Shown piece after piece: positions 7,713-15,588 of a DNA stretch of 23,808 bases (the stretch's first letter is position 1; each line of letters opens with the position of its first letter). The stretch covers positions 1 through 23,808 of the IMG/VR virus record IMGVR_UViG_3300005253_000297. One strand, written 5' to 3'. The notes under the pieces were generated by a model. That model was not told the DNA's origin and ran no database searches. It worked only from the letters and a program-made list of their open reading frames with translations. The translations under genes and the position numbers were made by a program. Origin of the DNA: a virus.

Positions 7713-8771
7713 CTAGCGGGTGATGCCGTAGAGAGCGCGCATGAGACGCATGGCGCGCGCCGTGAAGTTGCCTCCGAAGAGGATCTGACCGGCGACGACG
7801 GTGGAGTCCTGGGCGACCTTGAACCCCGTCCAGCCGAACTGGTACTTCGGCGAGGACGAGAAGTAGAGGTTCAGGAAGGCGTTGTCACCCTCCTTGCCCG
7901 GGTTGAGCCACCAGAAGGTCTCGGCCGCGGCGTTGTAGTTCCCGATGTCGGGGTCGTTCACCCCGTCCTGGCCAGGGGCGTACTGGTCCTCGATGATGGT
8001 GGCCTGCTTGAACTTCAGGCCCGGGTATCCGATCGTCGGCTCCAGGGTGTCGATCCGCTGTTGCGGCTGGAAGTTCTCGTTGATGAAGCCCATGCAGCGG
8101 TTCGTGGTGCAGCCGATGACCGGGTGCTCGTCACCGATGACGCAGGACTGGTAGGAGTGCTCCAGCGTCCTGTAGTTGATCGCGCCGTTCACGTTGGGAT
8201 CCGAGATGAGGCCGGTCGGAGAGTTGAGCGCCGGGGAGACGTCGACCCGGGCCTGCTGTCCGTAGGACGTGAAGGTGTTGCCATTCCACGTCGTGTTCGT
8301 CCCGTCGGTGAGCGCTTCCTCCAGCCCGTTGAGAGCGGCTGAGCGGTCTGCGCCCGCGAGGTTCTGTCCGTGATGGTAGAGAGCGATCGCGAGAATGGCG
8401 GAGAGGGTGAGTGCCGCGTCTCCGAGATGAGCGTTCACCAGTGAGAGGACAGCTTCCGGACCCCTGACGATCACCTCGACGTCCTCGGTGTACTCTGTGA
8501 CGTTCACCTCGGCGAAGCGGGGATCGAAGAGGAGGCCAGCCATCGTCTGGTGCTTCGTGATGTCGAAGGTGGCACCCTTGCGGTAGAAGCCGCCCTTCAT
8601 GGGCTTGAAGAGGAAGTTCTCCTGGATCTGTGGACCACCGGTCCAGACCTTGTAGCGGTTCCTCTTCAGAAACGCCAGGATGGGGGAGTTCTTGAAGAAG
8701 TTGTCGACGAGACCCGGCATGATCTTCTTCGTGGTGAGCGTGTTGATCTCGTCGAGATTGGGATCGGCCAA
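7713..8771 (-). CDS. Major capsid protein
   Basis: This 352-residue protein follows a scaffold-like gene and precedes decoration-like genes. It starts with TTG after a perfect AAGGAGG at six-base spacing, an unusual start for what should be the most expressed phage gene. The N-terminal arm has LDEINTLTTKKIMPGLVDNF and FKNSPILAFLKRN, then QIQENFLFKPMKGGFYRKG; the centre has the long helix-like VLSLVNAHLGDAALTLSAIL; and the C-terminal part has FWWLNPGKEGDNAF. This fits an HK97-fold coat protein of the group found in uncultured podovirus-like phages. The N-terminal arm is copied in the small protein at 22975..23211. The fold is inferred from neighbours and pattern. Confidence 0.85.
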   Translation of the reverse strand: MADPNLDEINTLTTKKIMPGLVDNFFKNSPILAFLKRNRYKVWTGGPQIQENFLFKPMKGGFYRKGATFDITKHQTMAGLLFDPRFAEVNVTEYTEDVEVIVRGPEAVLSLVNAHLGDAALTLSAILAIALYHHGQNLAGADRSAALNGLEEALTDGTNTTWNGNTFTSYGQQARVDVSPALNSPTGLISDPNVNGAINYRTLEHSYQSCVIGDEHPVIGCTTNRCMGFINENFQPQQRIDTLEPTIGYPGLKFKQATIIEDQYAPGQDGVNDPDIGNYNAAAETFWWLNPGKEGDNAFLNLYFSSSPKYQFGWTGFKVAQDSTVVAGQILFGGNFTARAMRLMRALYGITR

Positions 8772-8801
8772 CGCTGGCCTCCTTAGTTCAAAAGGAAGGG
8801 G

Positions 8802-9623
8802 CTACGTACCGAAGTTCTGCCCCTTGGCGTAGAACTCGTTGACGGCAGCCTGGACCCCGAAACCAGGGTCTGGCGCGTCCTTCCCGTTCCCCTTCAAACC
8901 GCCGAGAGTCGTCGGTTCCTCGGACAAGGTGCCTGGCAACGGGTAGGCACCGTGACCTGTACTCTTTTGCAGCTCCTTCGTGACTTTCTCCCTCTCGTCC
9001 TTTCGGACCACGTCTTCCTTCTCCTTCTCGGCCTTGGTGTGTAGGTCAGCGAACTTCTGAGCGAACTTCTGGGCGTAGAACGCGGGAACCCGCTGGCCCG
9101 CGGCCTCAGCCTCCTGAAGGAGGACTGCCACGTCGAGCGTCTCACCGAACTGCTGGAAGTGCTCCATCGACAGCTTGTTGAAGTAGGCGATCGCCCCGAC
9201 AGCACCACGCTCGGAGGCCGCGAGCATGTCGCCGACCTGCTTCGAGACGTCATCCTTGGTGAGTCCAGGCGGGGGTGGCGGGGAAGCGCTCGGATCGGGT
9301 GGGTCGGCGTTCGGGTCGGGTGGCTGAGCCTTCAGCTTCTCCAGCTCGACGAGGGCTGCTTCACCCCGTTCGATCTGTGGCAGCGTCTTCCCGTACCACG
9401 TGTCCAGGTTCTGCTTGTACTTCCCGACGGCCACGCCATCCTGGACGGCCTTGGCGATGGCCTCCTCGGACTTCGTCTCGTACCCGACGATCGGATCCCC
9501 GATCTTCTCGACGAGATCCTCCGCGCCGAGGGCTTCTTGGACCACGGTACGCTTGTCTTCGGGGATGAGCGCCAAGACGTCCTTCAGGAACTGCTCCCCA
9601 GCCTCCTTCTTCGTTCGTGGCAT
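8802..9623 (-). CDS. Putative capsid scaffolding protein
   Basis: This 273-residue, highly charged, mostly helical protein begins MPRTKKEAGEQFLKDVLALI. A proline-rich linker (residues ~105-119, ending ASPPPPPG) divides it. After the linker come coiled-coil-prone helices (residues ~120-220, including the Lys/Glu-rich stretch HTKAEKEKEDVVRKDEREKV). This composition, and the position directly upstream of the major capsid gene, are typical of scaffolding proteins, which assemble inside the procapsid and then leave. The ATG has an AAGGAGAG site. No protease domain is visible, so maturation may be protease-independent or encoded elsewhere. Confidence 0.75.
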   Translation of the reverse strand: MPRTKKEAGEQFLKDVLALIPEDKRTVVQEALGAEDLVEKIGDPIVGYETKSEEAIAKAVQDGVAVGKYKQNLDTWYGKTLPQIERGEAALVELEKLKAQPPDPNADPPDPSASPPPPPGLTKDDVSKQVGDMLAASERGAVGAIAYFNKLSMEHFQQFGETLDVAVLLQEAEAAGQRVPAFYAQKFAQKFADLHTKAEKEKEDVVRKDEREKVTKELQKSTGHGAYPLPGTLSEEPTTLGGLKGNGKDAPDPGFGVQAAVNEFYAKGQNFGT

Positions 9624-9641
9624 GCTTCTCTCCTTCTACCT

Positions 9642-10013
9642 CTAGAACGGTAGCCCGGCGGCCATTCCGCCCCCGGGGAACTGTGTCCCTGTGCCTCCAG
9701 GAGACATCATCTCTTCCCCGCCACTGGCGAGGAGCTTGGCCAGGCCAGCCTGGAGGAGCTTCCGAGACTGCCCAAACTCGGGGATCTCCCCCGGGGCCAT
9801 CTCGGCAAGGGCGACCAGTGCCCGGTCGATCTCCATTCCCATCGTGGTGATCTGCTTCAGCGCGTCGGTGGGACCGGGAGGTGAAGTGCCTGGGACACCC
9901 GTGCCTCCAAAGCCCCCCTGTGGGGCGCCCGCAGCCTGAGGAGCCGGGTTGGCCGGGGAGGGAGGCGGCTGATCGAGGGCGCCGGGAGGCGGGAAGGGAA
10001 GGCTGCTAGCCAC
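9642..10013 (-). CDS. Small proline-rich head-module protein
   Basis: This 123-residue protein starts with GTG after GAGGTAG. Residues 1-50 are Pro/Ala/Gly-rich and disordered. Residues 50-95 form helices (DALKQITTMGMEIDRALVAL, then EFGQSRKLLQAGLAKLLA). A Gly-rich tail follows. Similar small proteins lie between portal and scaffold in many phages with no known function. It could be an assembly cofactor or minor virion protein. Confidence 0.65.
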   Translation of the reverse strand: MASSLPFPPPGALDQPPPSPANPAPQAAGAPQGGFGGTGVPGTSPPGPTDALKQITTMGMEIDRALVALAEMAPGEIPEFGQSRKLLQAGLAKLLASGGEEMMSPGGTGTQFPGGGMAAGLPF

Positions 10014-10016
10014 GGT

Positions 10017-10145
10017 CTACCTCTTCGAACCCCCGGTACGGACGATGTTGTCCTTGAAGGGAGTCGAGGTGATGGGACCCTTCTTCACCCCACCCACGGC
10101 ACCTTTCTTGTTCGAGCCCACACCCTTCATGCCCTTCTTCGCCAT
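10017..10145 (-). CDS. Very small basic protein (42 aa)
   Basis: The ATG at 10145 follows the upstream gene's stop by two bases, preceded by GGAGGTAGCA. The peptide runs MAKKGMKGVGSNKKGAVGGV, then KKGPITSTPFKDNIVRTGGS, then KR. It is Lys/Gly-rich and probably unstructured or nucleic-acid binding. The gene is too short for default gene callers but fits exactly between its neighbours. Confidence 0.65.
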   Translation of the reverse strand: MAKKGMKGVGSNKKGAVGGVKKGPITSTPFKDNIVRTGGSKR

Positions 10146-10147
10146 TG

Positions 10148-10393
10148 CTACCTCCGCTTGGAGTCCTTGCGCTTCGAGTCCTTTTTCATGCCCTTTTCAC
10201 CGTAGAGCTTCTTGAGTTCCTTGTTCCGCTTGGTCAGGTCCGCGTGGATCTCAGATGCTTCGTCGGTGACGTTCTTCGGCTTGGCCTTCTTCACGGTGGG
10301 AGTAGGGGTGGGGGCGGGCTTGGCCTTTCCGACGCCGAACACGTCGCGTTCCCACGGCTTCGGCTCCTGCTTCTTCTTTTTCTCGTCTGCCAC
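10148..10393 (-). CDS. Small lysine-rich protein with PT-repeat linker
   Basis: This 81-residue protein starts at a GTG overlapping the upstream gene's stop (TAGTG). The frame is open further upstream, but only as a shadow of the preceding gene. The N-terminus is ADEKKKKQEPKPWERDVFGV, then a KPAPTPTPTVKKAKPKN linker, then a coiled helix (ASEIHADLTKRNKELKKLYG) and a highly basic end (MKKDSKRKDSKRR). It is likely a small DNA-binding or head-assembly accessory protein; no family is recognised. Confidence 0.65.
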   Translation of the reverse strand: MADEKKKKQEPKPWERDVFGVGKAKPAPTPTPTVKKAKPKNVTDEASEIHADLTKRNKELKKLYGEKGMKKDSKRKDSKRR

Positions 10394-10548
10394 TACCGCC
10401 CCCCGGAGGTCTGACTCTTCTTGAGAGGCTTCCTGGCGAAGTCGCGGAGCTTCTTCTCGGACATCCCGGTCTGCGTTCTCTTCCCAGATCGGAGCCTGTC
10501 TAAATCGGCTCCCATGAGGCGGCGCTGCTTCTCGGACGTTGCAGGCAA
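10393..10548 (-). CDS. Small phage protein of the DUF3008-like 'PATSEKQRR' type
   Basis: This 51-residue protein reads PATSEKQRRLMGADLDRLRS, then GKRTQTGMSEKKLRDFARKP. The pattern P-A-T/V-S-x-x-Q-R-R at the start and M-S-x-x-x-L-R-D-F-A near the end is shared by many small phage and bacterial proteins (I recall a DUF3008-like group) of unknown function. I chose the TTG at 10548, eight bases after AGGA and just before PATSEKQ. An in-frame ATG at 10578 would add ten unlikely residues. It is the first gene of the minus-strand run after the HNH gene, so the HNH insertion separates it from the portal. Confidence 0.65.
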   Translation of the reverse strand: MPATSEKQRRLMGADLDRLRSGKRTQTGMSEKKLRDFARKPLKKSQTSGGR

Positions 10549-10612
10549 AGTCAAAGTCCTCGTGCAGGCAGGATACAAATCTTTCTAGGAGGGCTGTCAA
10601 GCGGATAAATGG

Positions 10613-10641
10613 TTGCGTACCAGGCTTCAATCCACTAAGAT
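10613..10641 (+). promoter_or_regulatory. Candidate sigma70-type promoter for the HNH gene
   Basis: TTGCGT and TAAGAT are separated by 17 bases and match the -35 and -10 consensus at three and four of six positions. The -10 box ends six bases before the ATG at 10648, so transcription would start at or beside the start codon. No Shine-Dalgarno is present before that ATG, so the mRNA may be leaderless. Confidence 0.4.
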
Positions 10642-10647
10642 ACCGTC

Positions 10648-11160
10648 ATGCCGACAGGCGTTTACCCACGCAAGCCCCGGCCACCACAGGATCCCATGCC
10701 GCGGTTCTGGGCCAGCGTCCACAAAGCACGAGACGGCTGCTGGCTCTGGCGGAACGGAAGCAAGCGGGGCTACGGCGGCTTCTGGTTCGTAGACAAGACG
10801 ATCCTCGCACACCGCTTCGCTTATGAACACTTAGTCGGGCCAATCCCGAAGGACCTGTGGGTCCTTCACCACTGTGACCAGCCCCGTTGCGTCCGCCCAG
10901 ACCATCTTTTTCTTGGAACAGTCCTCGACAACGTGCGAGACGCGATCAGGAAGAATCGCTGGAACTATGAGCGTCGGACCAGTAAGAATTACGTCCGGGG
11001 AGAACAGAACCACAAAGCCAAGCTGAACGAGAGAAAGGTCAGGACCATTCGGGCACAGGCCAACCACGTTTCACAGGCAAAGCTGGCGTTCCGGTTCAAG
11101 GTGACAAAATACGCCGTTTTCTCAGTCATACACAGGCTGACTTGGCGCCACGTCGCCTAG
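10648..11160 (+). CDS. HNH homing endonuclease (HNH_3-like) with C-terminal DNA-binding segment
   Basis: This 170-residue protein is the only clear gene on the plus strand. MPTGVYPRKPRPPQDPMPRF leads to the CWLWRNGSKRGYGGF strand and the HNH core WVLHHCDQPRCVRPDHLFLG (residues 71-90: His74/His75, Cys81, His86), then NVRDAIRKNRW. This matches the HNH family with H-H-C-D, C-V-x-P-x-H-L. Residues about 124-168 (KAKLNERKVRTIRAQ, LAFRFKVTKYAVFSVIHRLT) look like a helix-turn-helix for site recognition. It would nick or cut a homing site and spread as a selfish gene. It inserts between the portal and the small gene at 10393..10548; its TAG shares a CTAG palindrome with the portal stop on the other strand. 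Confidence 0.9.
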   Translation: MPTGVYPRKPRPPQDPMPRFWASVHKARDGCWLWRNGSKRGYGGFWFVDKTILAHRFAYEHLVGPIPKDLWVLHHCDQPRCVRPDHLFLGTVLDNVRDAIRKNRWNYERRTSKNYVRGEQNHKAKLNERKVRTIRAQANHVSQAKLAFRFKVTKYAVFSVIHRLTWRHVA

Positions 11161-13184
11161 GACTCAGTGATTGTGGTCCTCCCATCACTCTTCTGTTCCA
11201 GGCTCGGAGGCTCCTGCCCCGTGGCCTTCCTCCCACTTGGGCTCACGGTCTGCCCGATCCCAAGCTGCTTCTGAGCGATGAGACGCTCCGTGATCGTGAT
11301 GGGCTCCCGGACGATCATGGGGGGAGGGGCGGGTGGGAGAGGCTGACCAGTCTGAGGATCTTTCTGCATCTCGGGCTTGTAGTCGGGGTCCGGGAGCGGG
11401 ACCGCGGGTGGGCGGCCGACGTTCGGGACCTCCAGGCGCTCGAGGAGCGTCCAGAAGTCGACGTAGCCCTGGCGGGAGAGCTGCATGTACTTCATCTGCT
11501 CTTCCTGAGAGTGCATGGACAGCATCGAGTTGGGCTTGATGTAGAAGGCGAAGAGCTTGTGGAAGTGCTGGGCGCGCTCGTCTCGAGAGCGCTTCTTGTC
11601 CAGCTCGGGGACGTAGCCGTCGTCACCCTCAGCCATGGACGGGATGAGGTTCCCAGGGTCGAAGTCGAAGTCCTGGAGCTGTTGCCCCGCGTCCCCAAGG
11701 ATGAGGATCCTCTTCTCCTGGGTGTAGTACTGGAACATATTGACCTTGACCATCTCGGCCATCTCGCGGAGGAAGACCTCCATGAGCCGTCCTTCGAGCC
11801 GAAGACCCGGGGTGAGCGCTTGGTAGTACTTCTCGATCGTGTCGGCCGAGGGCATCTGCCTGAGCGACATGAGCTGCTGAAGATTGGCCATCTCGGTCAT
11901 GTCGTCGAACTGGTTGAGGAGGAGGTTCGTAAACTCGAAGGCCCACTGTGGCAGGACGGGGGTGTCAGCCAGCTTCACGCCCTGACCGAGCGTCGGGTTG
12001 ACCTTCAACTTGTAGTTGGGGACGCGCGAGTCGAACCGCTTGTAGACCCCCTCGGGGATGGCCTTGGCGTCGAAGATGAGCCCCCGGTTCACTGCCTGAG
12101 AGAACGCTGTCAGGATGTTGTTGATGATCCCGTTGATCCCGTCCTGCATCGGCTTCGTGTCGTTGGTGAGAGGGAGACCCAGGAAGTTCCACGGCCATGG
12201 GTCGAGCTTCATCCGGATGATCGGGAACATGCCGTGCCAGAAGGGGTTGGGACCATCGAAGGTGATCGCCTTCTCGGTCGCCACGATGAGCCGGCCACGC
12301 GGGTAGAGCTTCCCACCCGGCTCGACCTTGTAGGCGTAGTCGGTCCCAGGAAACCCCATGATGACCGCATTGGTGTTCTTGTTCCGCTGCCCATCCCTGA
12401 GCCAGACACGCACGACGCCCACCTCAGGGAAGAGGGAACCTGGACCCTTGGACGAGCGGAGCCCGTCGAGCGTGGAGACCGGAGTCGTCATCTTCGTGGT
12501 CCGCTTGAACCGAGTGAAGACGCGCGACCACAGTGAAGCCTCCGAAGGGGTGAAAGCCGAGGAGTCCATGTCCGGGTAGAACGACTGGAGGACCCCAGGA
12601 GAGTACGCTTCTCGAAGGATCACGCCCCGCCAGTCCTGGAGCGTGTCCGTCCTGGATGGACGGATGGCGAGCGTGTCCCGAGGGTCCCGAGCCAGAAGAC
12701 GCGTGTCCCCATCATTATAGAAGGGATCGAACTCCACGACCATGTCCCCGGTCCCGAGTGTGAGAGCGTACTTGGCACACTCGGAGATCCGAAGGTCCAC
12801 GAAGGAATTGAGCCACCAGACGAGGGTCAGGTTGTTGAGGAGGTGGGCTTGGGCGTCGAAGCGCGTGTTCTTCGTCTTGAACCCGAAGAGTGGCCGGATG
12901 TCGGTGAGTGCAGCCACGTGGGTGCGGATCGCCTTCTTCGTCCGGTTCACGACGACGTTCGGGAGGTACTGAGGACGGCTCGTCGAGAGCTGCTGTCCCA
13001 AGACGTAGTTCTGGTTCTGGTCCATCTTCGAGTAGACCGGGTCGGCCTCGTTGATGAGGTCGCCCTCTCGAACAGCCTCCTTGATCCAGTCGAGAATGCG
13101 GCGATCCTTGGGAGTGAAGAAGCCCTCTTCACCGGATCCGACAGCGCGTCCCATGAGACCGTCGATAAGGGGATCCTTGGGCAT
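11157..13184 (-). CDS. Portal protein
   Basis: This 675-residue protein begins MPKDPLIDGLMGRAVGSGEE, with a GAGGAG site and TGATG coupling to the preceding gene. Size and composition fit a podovirus-type portal. The N-terminal segment has DPVYSKMDQNQNYVLGQQLS and RPQYLPNVVVNRTKKAIRTH. The centre has VVRVWLRDGQR and GPNPFWHGMFPIIRMKLDPW, and FLGLPLTNDTKPMQDGINGI is the turret-to-stem helix region typical of portals. Then come LLLNQFDDMTEMANLQQL and SADTIEKYYQALTPGLRLEG. The C-terminal ~100 residues are Pro-rich. The portal forms the dodecameric ring through which DNA is packaged and to which the terminase docks. Its place between the terminase and scaffold genes agrees. Confidence 0.88.
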   Translation of the reverse strand: MPKDPLIDGLMGRAVGSGEEGFFTPKDRRILDWIKEAVREGDLINEADPVYSKMDQNQNYVLGQQLSTSRPQYLPNVVVNRTKKAIRTHVAALTDIRPLFGFKTKNTRFDAQAHLLNNLTLVWWLNSFVDLRISECAKYALTLGTGDMVVEFDPFYNDGDTRLLARDPRDTLAIRPSRTDTLQDWRGVILREAYSPGVLQSFYPDMDSSAFTPSEASLWSRVFTRFKRTTKMTTPVSTLDGLRSSKGPGSLFPEVGVVRVWLRDGQRNKNTNAVIMGFPGTDYAYKVEPGGKLYPRGRLIVATEKAITFDGPNPFWHGMFPIIRMKLDPWPWNFLGLPLTNDTKPMQDGINGIINNILTAFSQAVNRGLIFDAKAIPEGVYKRFDSRVPNYKLKVNPTLGQGVKLADTPVLPQWAFEFTNLLLNQFDDMTEMANLQQLMSLRQMPSADTIEKYYQALTPGLRLEGRLMEVFLREMAEMVKVNMFQYYTQEKRILILGDAGQQLQDFDFDPGNLIPSMAEGDDGYVPELDKKRSRDERAQHFHKLFAFYIKPNSMLSMHSQEEQMKYMQLSRQGYVDFWTLLERLEVPNVGRPPAVPLPDPDYKPEMQKDPQTGQPLPPAPPPMIVREPITITERLIAQKQLGIGQTVSPSGRKATGQEPPSLEQKSDGRTTITES

Positions 13185-13378
13185 CAGTCCATCTCCTCAG
13201 CCAGCACAGCTAGTCCAGCCGCCAGCGCCCTCACTTGGTTCTGGTCCAAGAACGTGACCGCCGACTTGTACTTGGGTGGACCCTGCCCATACCAGTCATG
13301 CACTGTCAGCGCCAAGAGCGCCTGGTCCGTACCGAACGCTGCTGAGTAGCGACCACGAAGCACGTGACTTGGTACCAT
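13184..13378 (-). CDS. Small protein upstream of portal, unknown function
   Basis: This 64-residue protein (MVPSHVLRGRYSAAFGTDQA...) ends DQNQVRALAAGLAVLAEEMD. The start has GAGGAGA seven bases upstream, and its stop overlaps the portal start (TGATG), indicating coupled translation. The C-terminal half is an amphipathic helix. No family is recognised. Confidence 0.65.
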   Translation of the reverse strand: MVPSHVLRGRYSAAFGTDQALLALTVHDWYGQGPPKYKSAVTFLDQNQVRALAAGLAVLAEEMD

Positions 13379-13381
13379 CAG

Positions 13382-13816
13382 TCAGTCTCCTCTGAGACGC
13401 TTGACGACTGGGTGGACAGTCCTGTCCCTGGCCTCCCGGGAGAATCCGCCTCGGATGTTCCCCCGCTTGGGAGTTGGGACTTGGGGTGAGCGGCCGAACG
13501 TGTTCACGTCGTAGTTGGACTGGTCTTGATGGAACGCGCGGAAGCGGATAGGTGCCTGACCCTCCTCGTTCCTGGCCCTGTCCTCGGACGCGCGCTCGAT
13601 CCTACCCGCATCTTGAATCGAGTTGACCATCTGCCCCTCGTGCTCGAAGGCGGGGAAGATGCGGTGCGCTCGTGGGGGGCCATGACGGGAAGGGTCCCCA
13701 CTACAGGCCGGGAAGTCTCCGATCTGGATGTCCGCGCCACAGAAGGGGCACATATAGGGACCGGGTTCCAGAAGGATGACGGAGCGGTGGCCGATCAGGA
13801 GTGTTGGTTCAAGCAC
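13382..13816 (-). CDS. Small zinc-ribbon-like phage protein
   Basis: This 144-residue frame starts at a GTG six bases after the previous gene's stop. An ATG at 13753 (MCPFCGADIQIGDFPACSGD) is a possible later start. CPFCGADIQIGDFPAC gives C-x2-C-x11-C followed by SRHG, so zinc binding by three Cys and a His is possible. The conserved-looking core MVNSIQDAGRIERASEDRAR, FRAFHQDQSNYDVNTFG and the basic end KRGNIRGGFSREARDR resemble small proteins encoded near the terminase and portal in uncultured phages, with unknown function. Start choice is uncertain. Confidence 0.6.
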   Translation of the reverse strand: MLEPTLLIGHRSVILLEPGPYMCPFCGADIQIGDFPACSGDPSRHGPPRAHRIFPAFEHEGQMVNSIQDAGRIERASEDRARNEEGQAPIRFRAFHQDQSNYDVNTFGRSPQVPTPKRGNIRGGFSREARDRTVHPVVKRLRGD

Positions 13817-13821
13817 TGGGA

Positions 13822-14229
13822 CTACCCTGCAAGGTCAAAGAACTGCTCCTCCATCCCTCGGACGATAGCACGAGCCGACTCCTCCACGGTCTTCCTGTTC
13901 CGTGTCGCATAGTTCTTGATCTGCTCCCACTGCCGTGTTGTGAACTCCACCCGAATCCCACCGATCTCGAGGTCTGCAAGCTCTCGGACGCGTCCAAGGA
14001 TGTCGGCGCCACTGGAAAGGAAGCCTCCAGGAAGGAGAACTTCCAAGCCCTCCCGCGACACCGAATCCACGACCACGATCCGGTCCATCGGGGCGATCTT
14101 CTGGAACCGATCGAGCTGGGACACGATCAGGTCTTGTACGGAGGCTTGCCTCCCACGCCCCATGAGGGCGTCCGCGTGGGACAAGTAGACATCGTAGAGG
14201 CCGTCGGGGATCTGAAGAGTGACCTTCAT
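13822..14229 (-). CDS. Small phage protein beginning MKVTLQIPDGLYDVY
   Basis: This is a 135-residue protein. The ATG at 14229 overlaps the TGA of the gene before it (ATGA) and has a GAGGGT site; the longer upstream frame is the shadow of that neighbour. The N-terminus M-K-V-T-L-Q-I-P-D resembles the strand of ribbon-helix-helix or antitoxin-like proteins (TLQIPDGLYDVYLSHADALM). The C-terminus (VEFTTRQWEQIKNYATRNRK, EESARAIVRGMEEQFFDLA) again has a strand-helix-helix look, so it may hold two such modules. It could bind DNA during packaging, but this is inference. Confidence 0.6.
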   Translation of the reverse strand: MKVTLQIPDGLYDVYLSHADALMGRGRQASVQDLIVSQLDRFQKIAPMDRIVVVDSVSREGLEVLLPGGFLSSGADILGRVRELADLEIGGIRVEFTTRQWEQIKNYATRNRKTVEESARAIVRGMEEQFFDLAG

Positions 14230-14405
14230 GCCTGCACCCTCAGCGGTGGAAGCTCGATGAGACGATTCGCGTGGCAGGTCCCACAGTAGACAAGACCATC
14301 CGGCCTCTCCATCCGCCACGTGACTGGGTGAGCACAGTCCTGGTGTGCGAGGATCCCCAATTTCTTCCAGAAGTTAGGATCCCGCCTCCTCTTGAGCCTC
14401 TTCAC
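14226..14405 (-). CDS. Small Cys/His-rich protein, possible zinc finger
   Basis: This 59-residue protein starts at GTG, five bases after GGAGG, with a GTGA overlap with the upstream stop. It reads KRLKRRRDPNFWKKLGILAH and then QDCAHPVTWRMERPDGLVYC followed by GTCHANRLIELPP. Cys24, His26, Cys45 and Cys48/His49 suggest one bound zinc. The basic N-terminus suggests nucleic-acid contact. Longer upstream reading is a shadow of the adjacent gene. Confidence 0.6.
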   Translation of the reverse strand: MKRLKRRRDPNFWKKLGILAHQDCAHPVTWRMERPDGLVYCGTCHANRLIELPPLRVQA

Positions 14406-14656
14406 CTTTTCCTCCACTGTCCCAGACCGCCTCCAGAGGAGATGCCGTAGACCACCATCATCCGCAGCTCTTTGGAAGGACGGTAGAACATATTCTTCTG
14501 AATCCACTCGGCCTGACAGTCCTCCTCCCAGTCGAGGAAAAGCTCGCCAGACAAGACGCCGTCCTTGTCCGAGACGACGAGGAGGGGACGCTCGAGGAGC
14601 GGGTCGTCATGAATCCGGAGGAGCACGACCTCGCCAACGTGGGACCTCTTGCCCAT
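14402..14656 (-). CDS. Small protein downstream of terminase nuclease, unknown
   Basis: This 84-residue protein (MGKRSHVGEVVLLRIHDDPL...) starts at an ATG overlapping the nuclease stop (TAATG) with GGAGGGG upstream. The sequence LLVVSDKDGVLSGELFLDW and MFYRPSKELRMMVVYGISSG suggests a small beta-barrel or SH3-like fold. It overlaps the start of the next gene by four bases. No family is recognised. Confidence 0.65.
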   Translation of the reverse strand: MGKRSHVGEVVLLRIHDDPLLERPLLVVSDKDGVLSGELFLDWEEDCQAEWIQKNMFYRPSKELRMMVVYGISSGGGLGQWRKR

Positions 14657-15588
14657 TAGTACCACCCCTCCTGCACCGAGTAGGGATCTTGCTTTCCCGA
14701 GACCTCATGCGCTCCCGCGTCAGAGTTCTGGAAGTCCAACCGGACCCCGGTCTTGGAGAGGAGCGCCTTCTTCCTCAGCTCTTCCTCAGCCAGCCGGCGG
14801 CGCCGCTCCGAGAGAGGCTCGGACCCCAAGAGGCGCGTCTGGGTCGCGACCTCGACGGAGATGGCTCCCGCCATGAGACAGTCGTCGTGTGCCCCTGCGG
14901 CCGCCTCGGCCTCCCAAGCGGCTCCGACCGAGATGAAGTCGCGCATCTCTTCCATGGTGAGTGGGGAGTTGATCCGGTAGTCTGGAAGACCGGTGCGCGG
15001 GTCCTCAGCGGTCACGGAACGGTAGTACCGAGCGAGCATCCGGGCGCGGGTCCTCGTGGTGGTGTACCACCCGTAAGCCTTCGTATAGCGAGCGCGCGGG
15101 TCCCTGGCGTCCTCGTGCTGCCAGATGTAGAGGTTGTCGTAGCCGCAGTGATGCTGAAGCTCGGACTGGGTGGCGAGTCCCTGCCCGTTGCACTCGACGG
15201 CCACGAGGGCTCCAAGGTCGTCGTCGTCGTGGTAGAAGCGTGCAACAGGGTCCACGTAGTAGGCCAGCTCGATCGGGTCCACCGAGTCCGAGACGAACTG
15301 GGCGACCTGCTCCTCAGGCTCGGTGAGGGTTCCGATCCGTAGGACGTCGATCACGGAGCGGTCGAGCCCCATTCCCGAGGAGACATCCACCGAGACGATG
15401 TAGGAGCAGCCACGCTTCTGAACCTCCCAGACGAGGAGCTTATCCATGAGGCTCTCGAGATAGTCGGGGTGGTCGGCCTCGGTGGAAGCGTTCCAGCGCT
15501 CACGTGGGATGACGTTGAAGCCGTACCCAGGCGGGATGGAGATGGGCTCAGGCTGAGAGACGAGATGCTGCTGAGGTAGCTCAGGCAT
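14656..15588 (-). CDS. Large terminase, nuclease domain (separate gene)
   Basis: This 310-residue protein is an RNase H-fold DNA-packaging nuclease. The motifs are: SYIVSVDVSSGMGLDRS with Asp68; GALVAVECNGQGLATQSELQ with Glu132; and WEAEAAAGAHDDCLMAGAIS with Asp235/Asp236. This gives the two-metal acidic triad typical of terminase nucleases. QVAQFVSDSVDPIELAYYVD and YDNLYIWQHED also match the family. It cuts the concatemer at the start and end of headful or site-specific packaging. No ATPase motifs are present, and its first 60 residues lack any Walker motif. The ATPase is a separate gene at 19195..20442. It overlaps the preceding zinc-binding gene by eight bases. Confidence 0.88.
   Translation of the reverse strand: MPELPQQHLVSQPEPISIPPGYGFNVIPRERWNASTEADHPDYLESLMDKLLVWEVQKRGCSYIVSVDVSSGMGLDRSVIDVLRIGTLTEPEEQVAQFVSDSVDPIELAYYVDPVARFYHDDDDLGALVAVECNGQGLATQSELQHHCGYDNLYIWQHEDARDPRARYTKAYGWYTTTRTRARMLARYYRSVTAEDPRTGLPDYRINSPLTMEEMRDFISVGAAWEAEAAAGAHDDCLMAGAISVEVATQTRLLGSEPLSERRRRLAEEELRKKALLSKTGVRLDFQNSDAGAHEVSGKQDPYSVQEGWY

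Noticed and set aside
7026-8342. Plus-strand frame of 438 codons antisense to the decoration and capsid genes
   Set aside because: Arg/Gly/Val-rich composition, no domain, and it covers two clear minus-strand virion genes and their ribosome sites. Shadow of GC-rich codon use.
11142-12536. Plus-strand frame of 464 codons antisense to the portal
   Set aside because: Leu/Arg/His-rich with no recognisable motifs, and fully opposite a clear portal gene.
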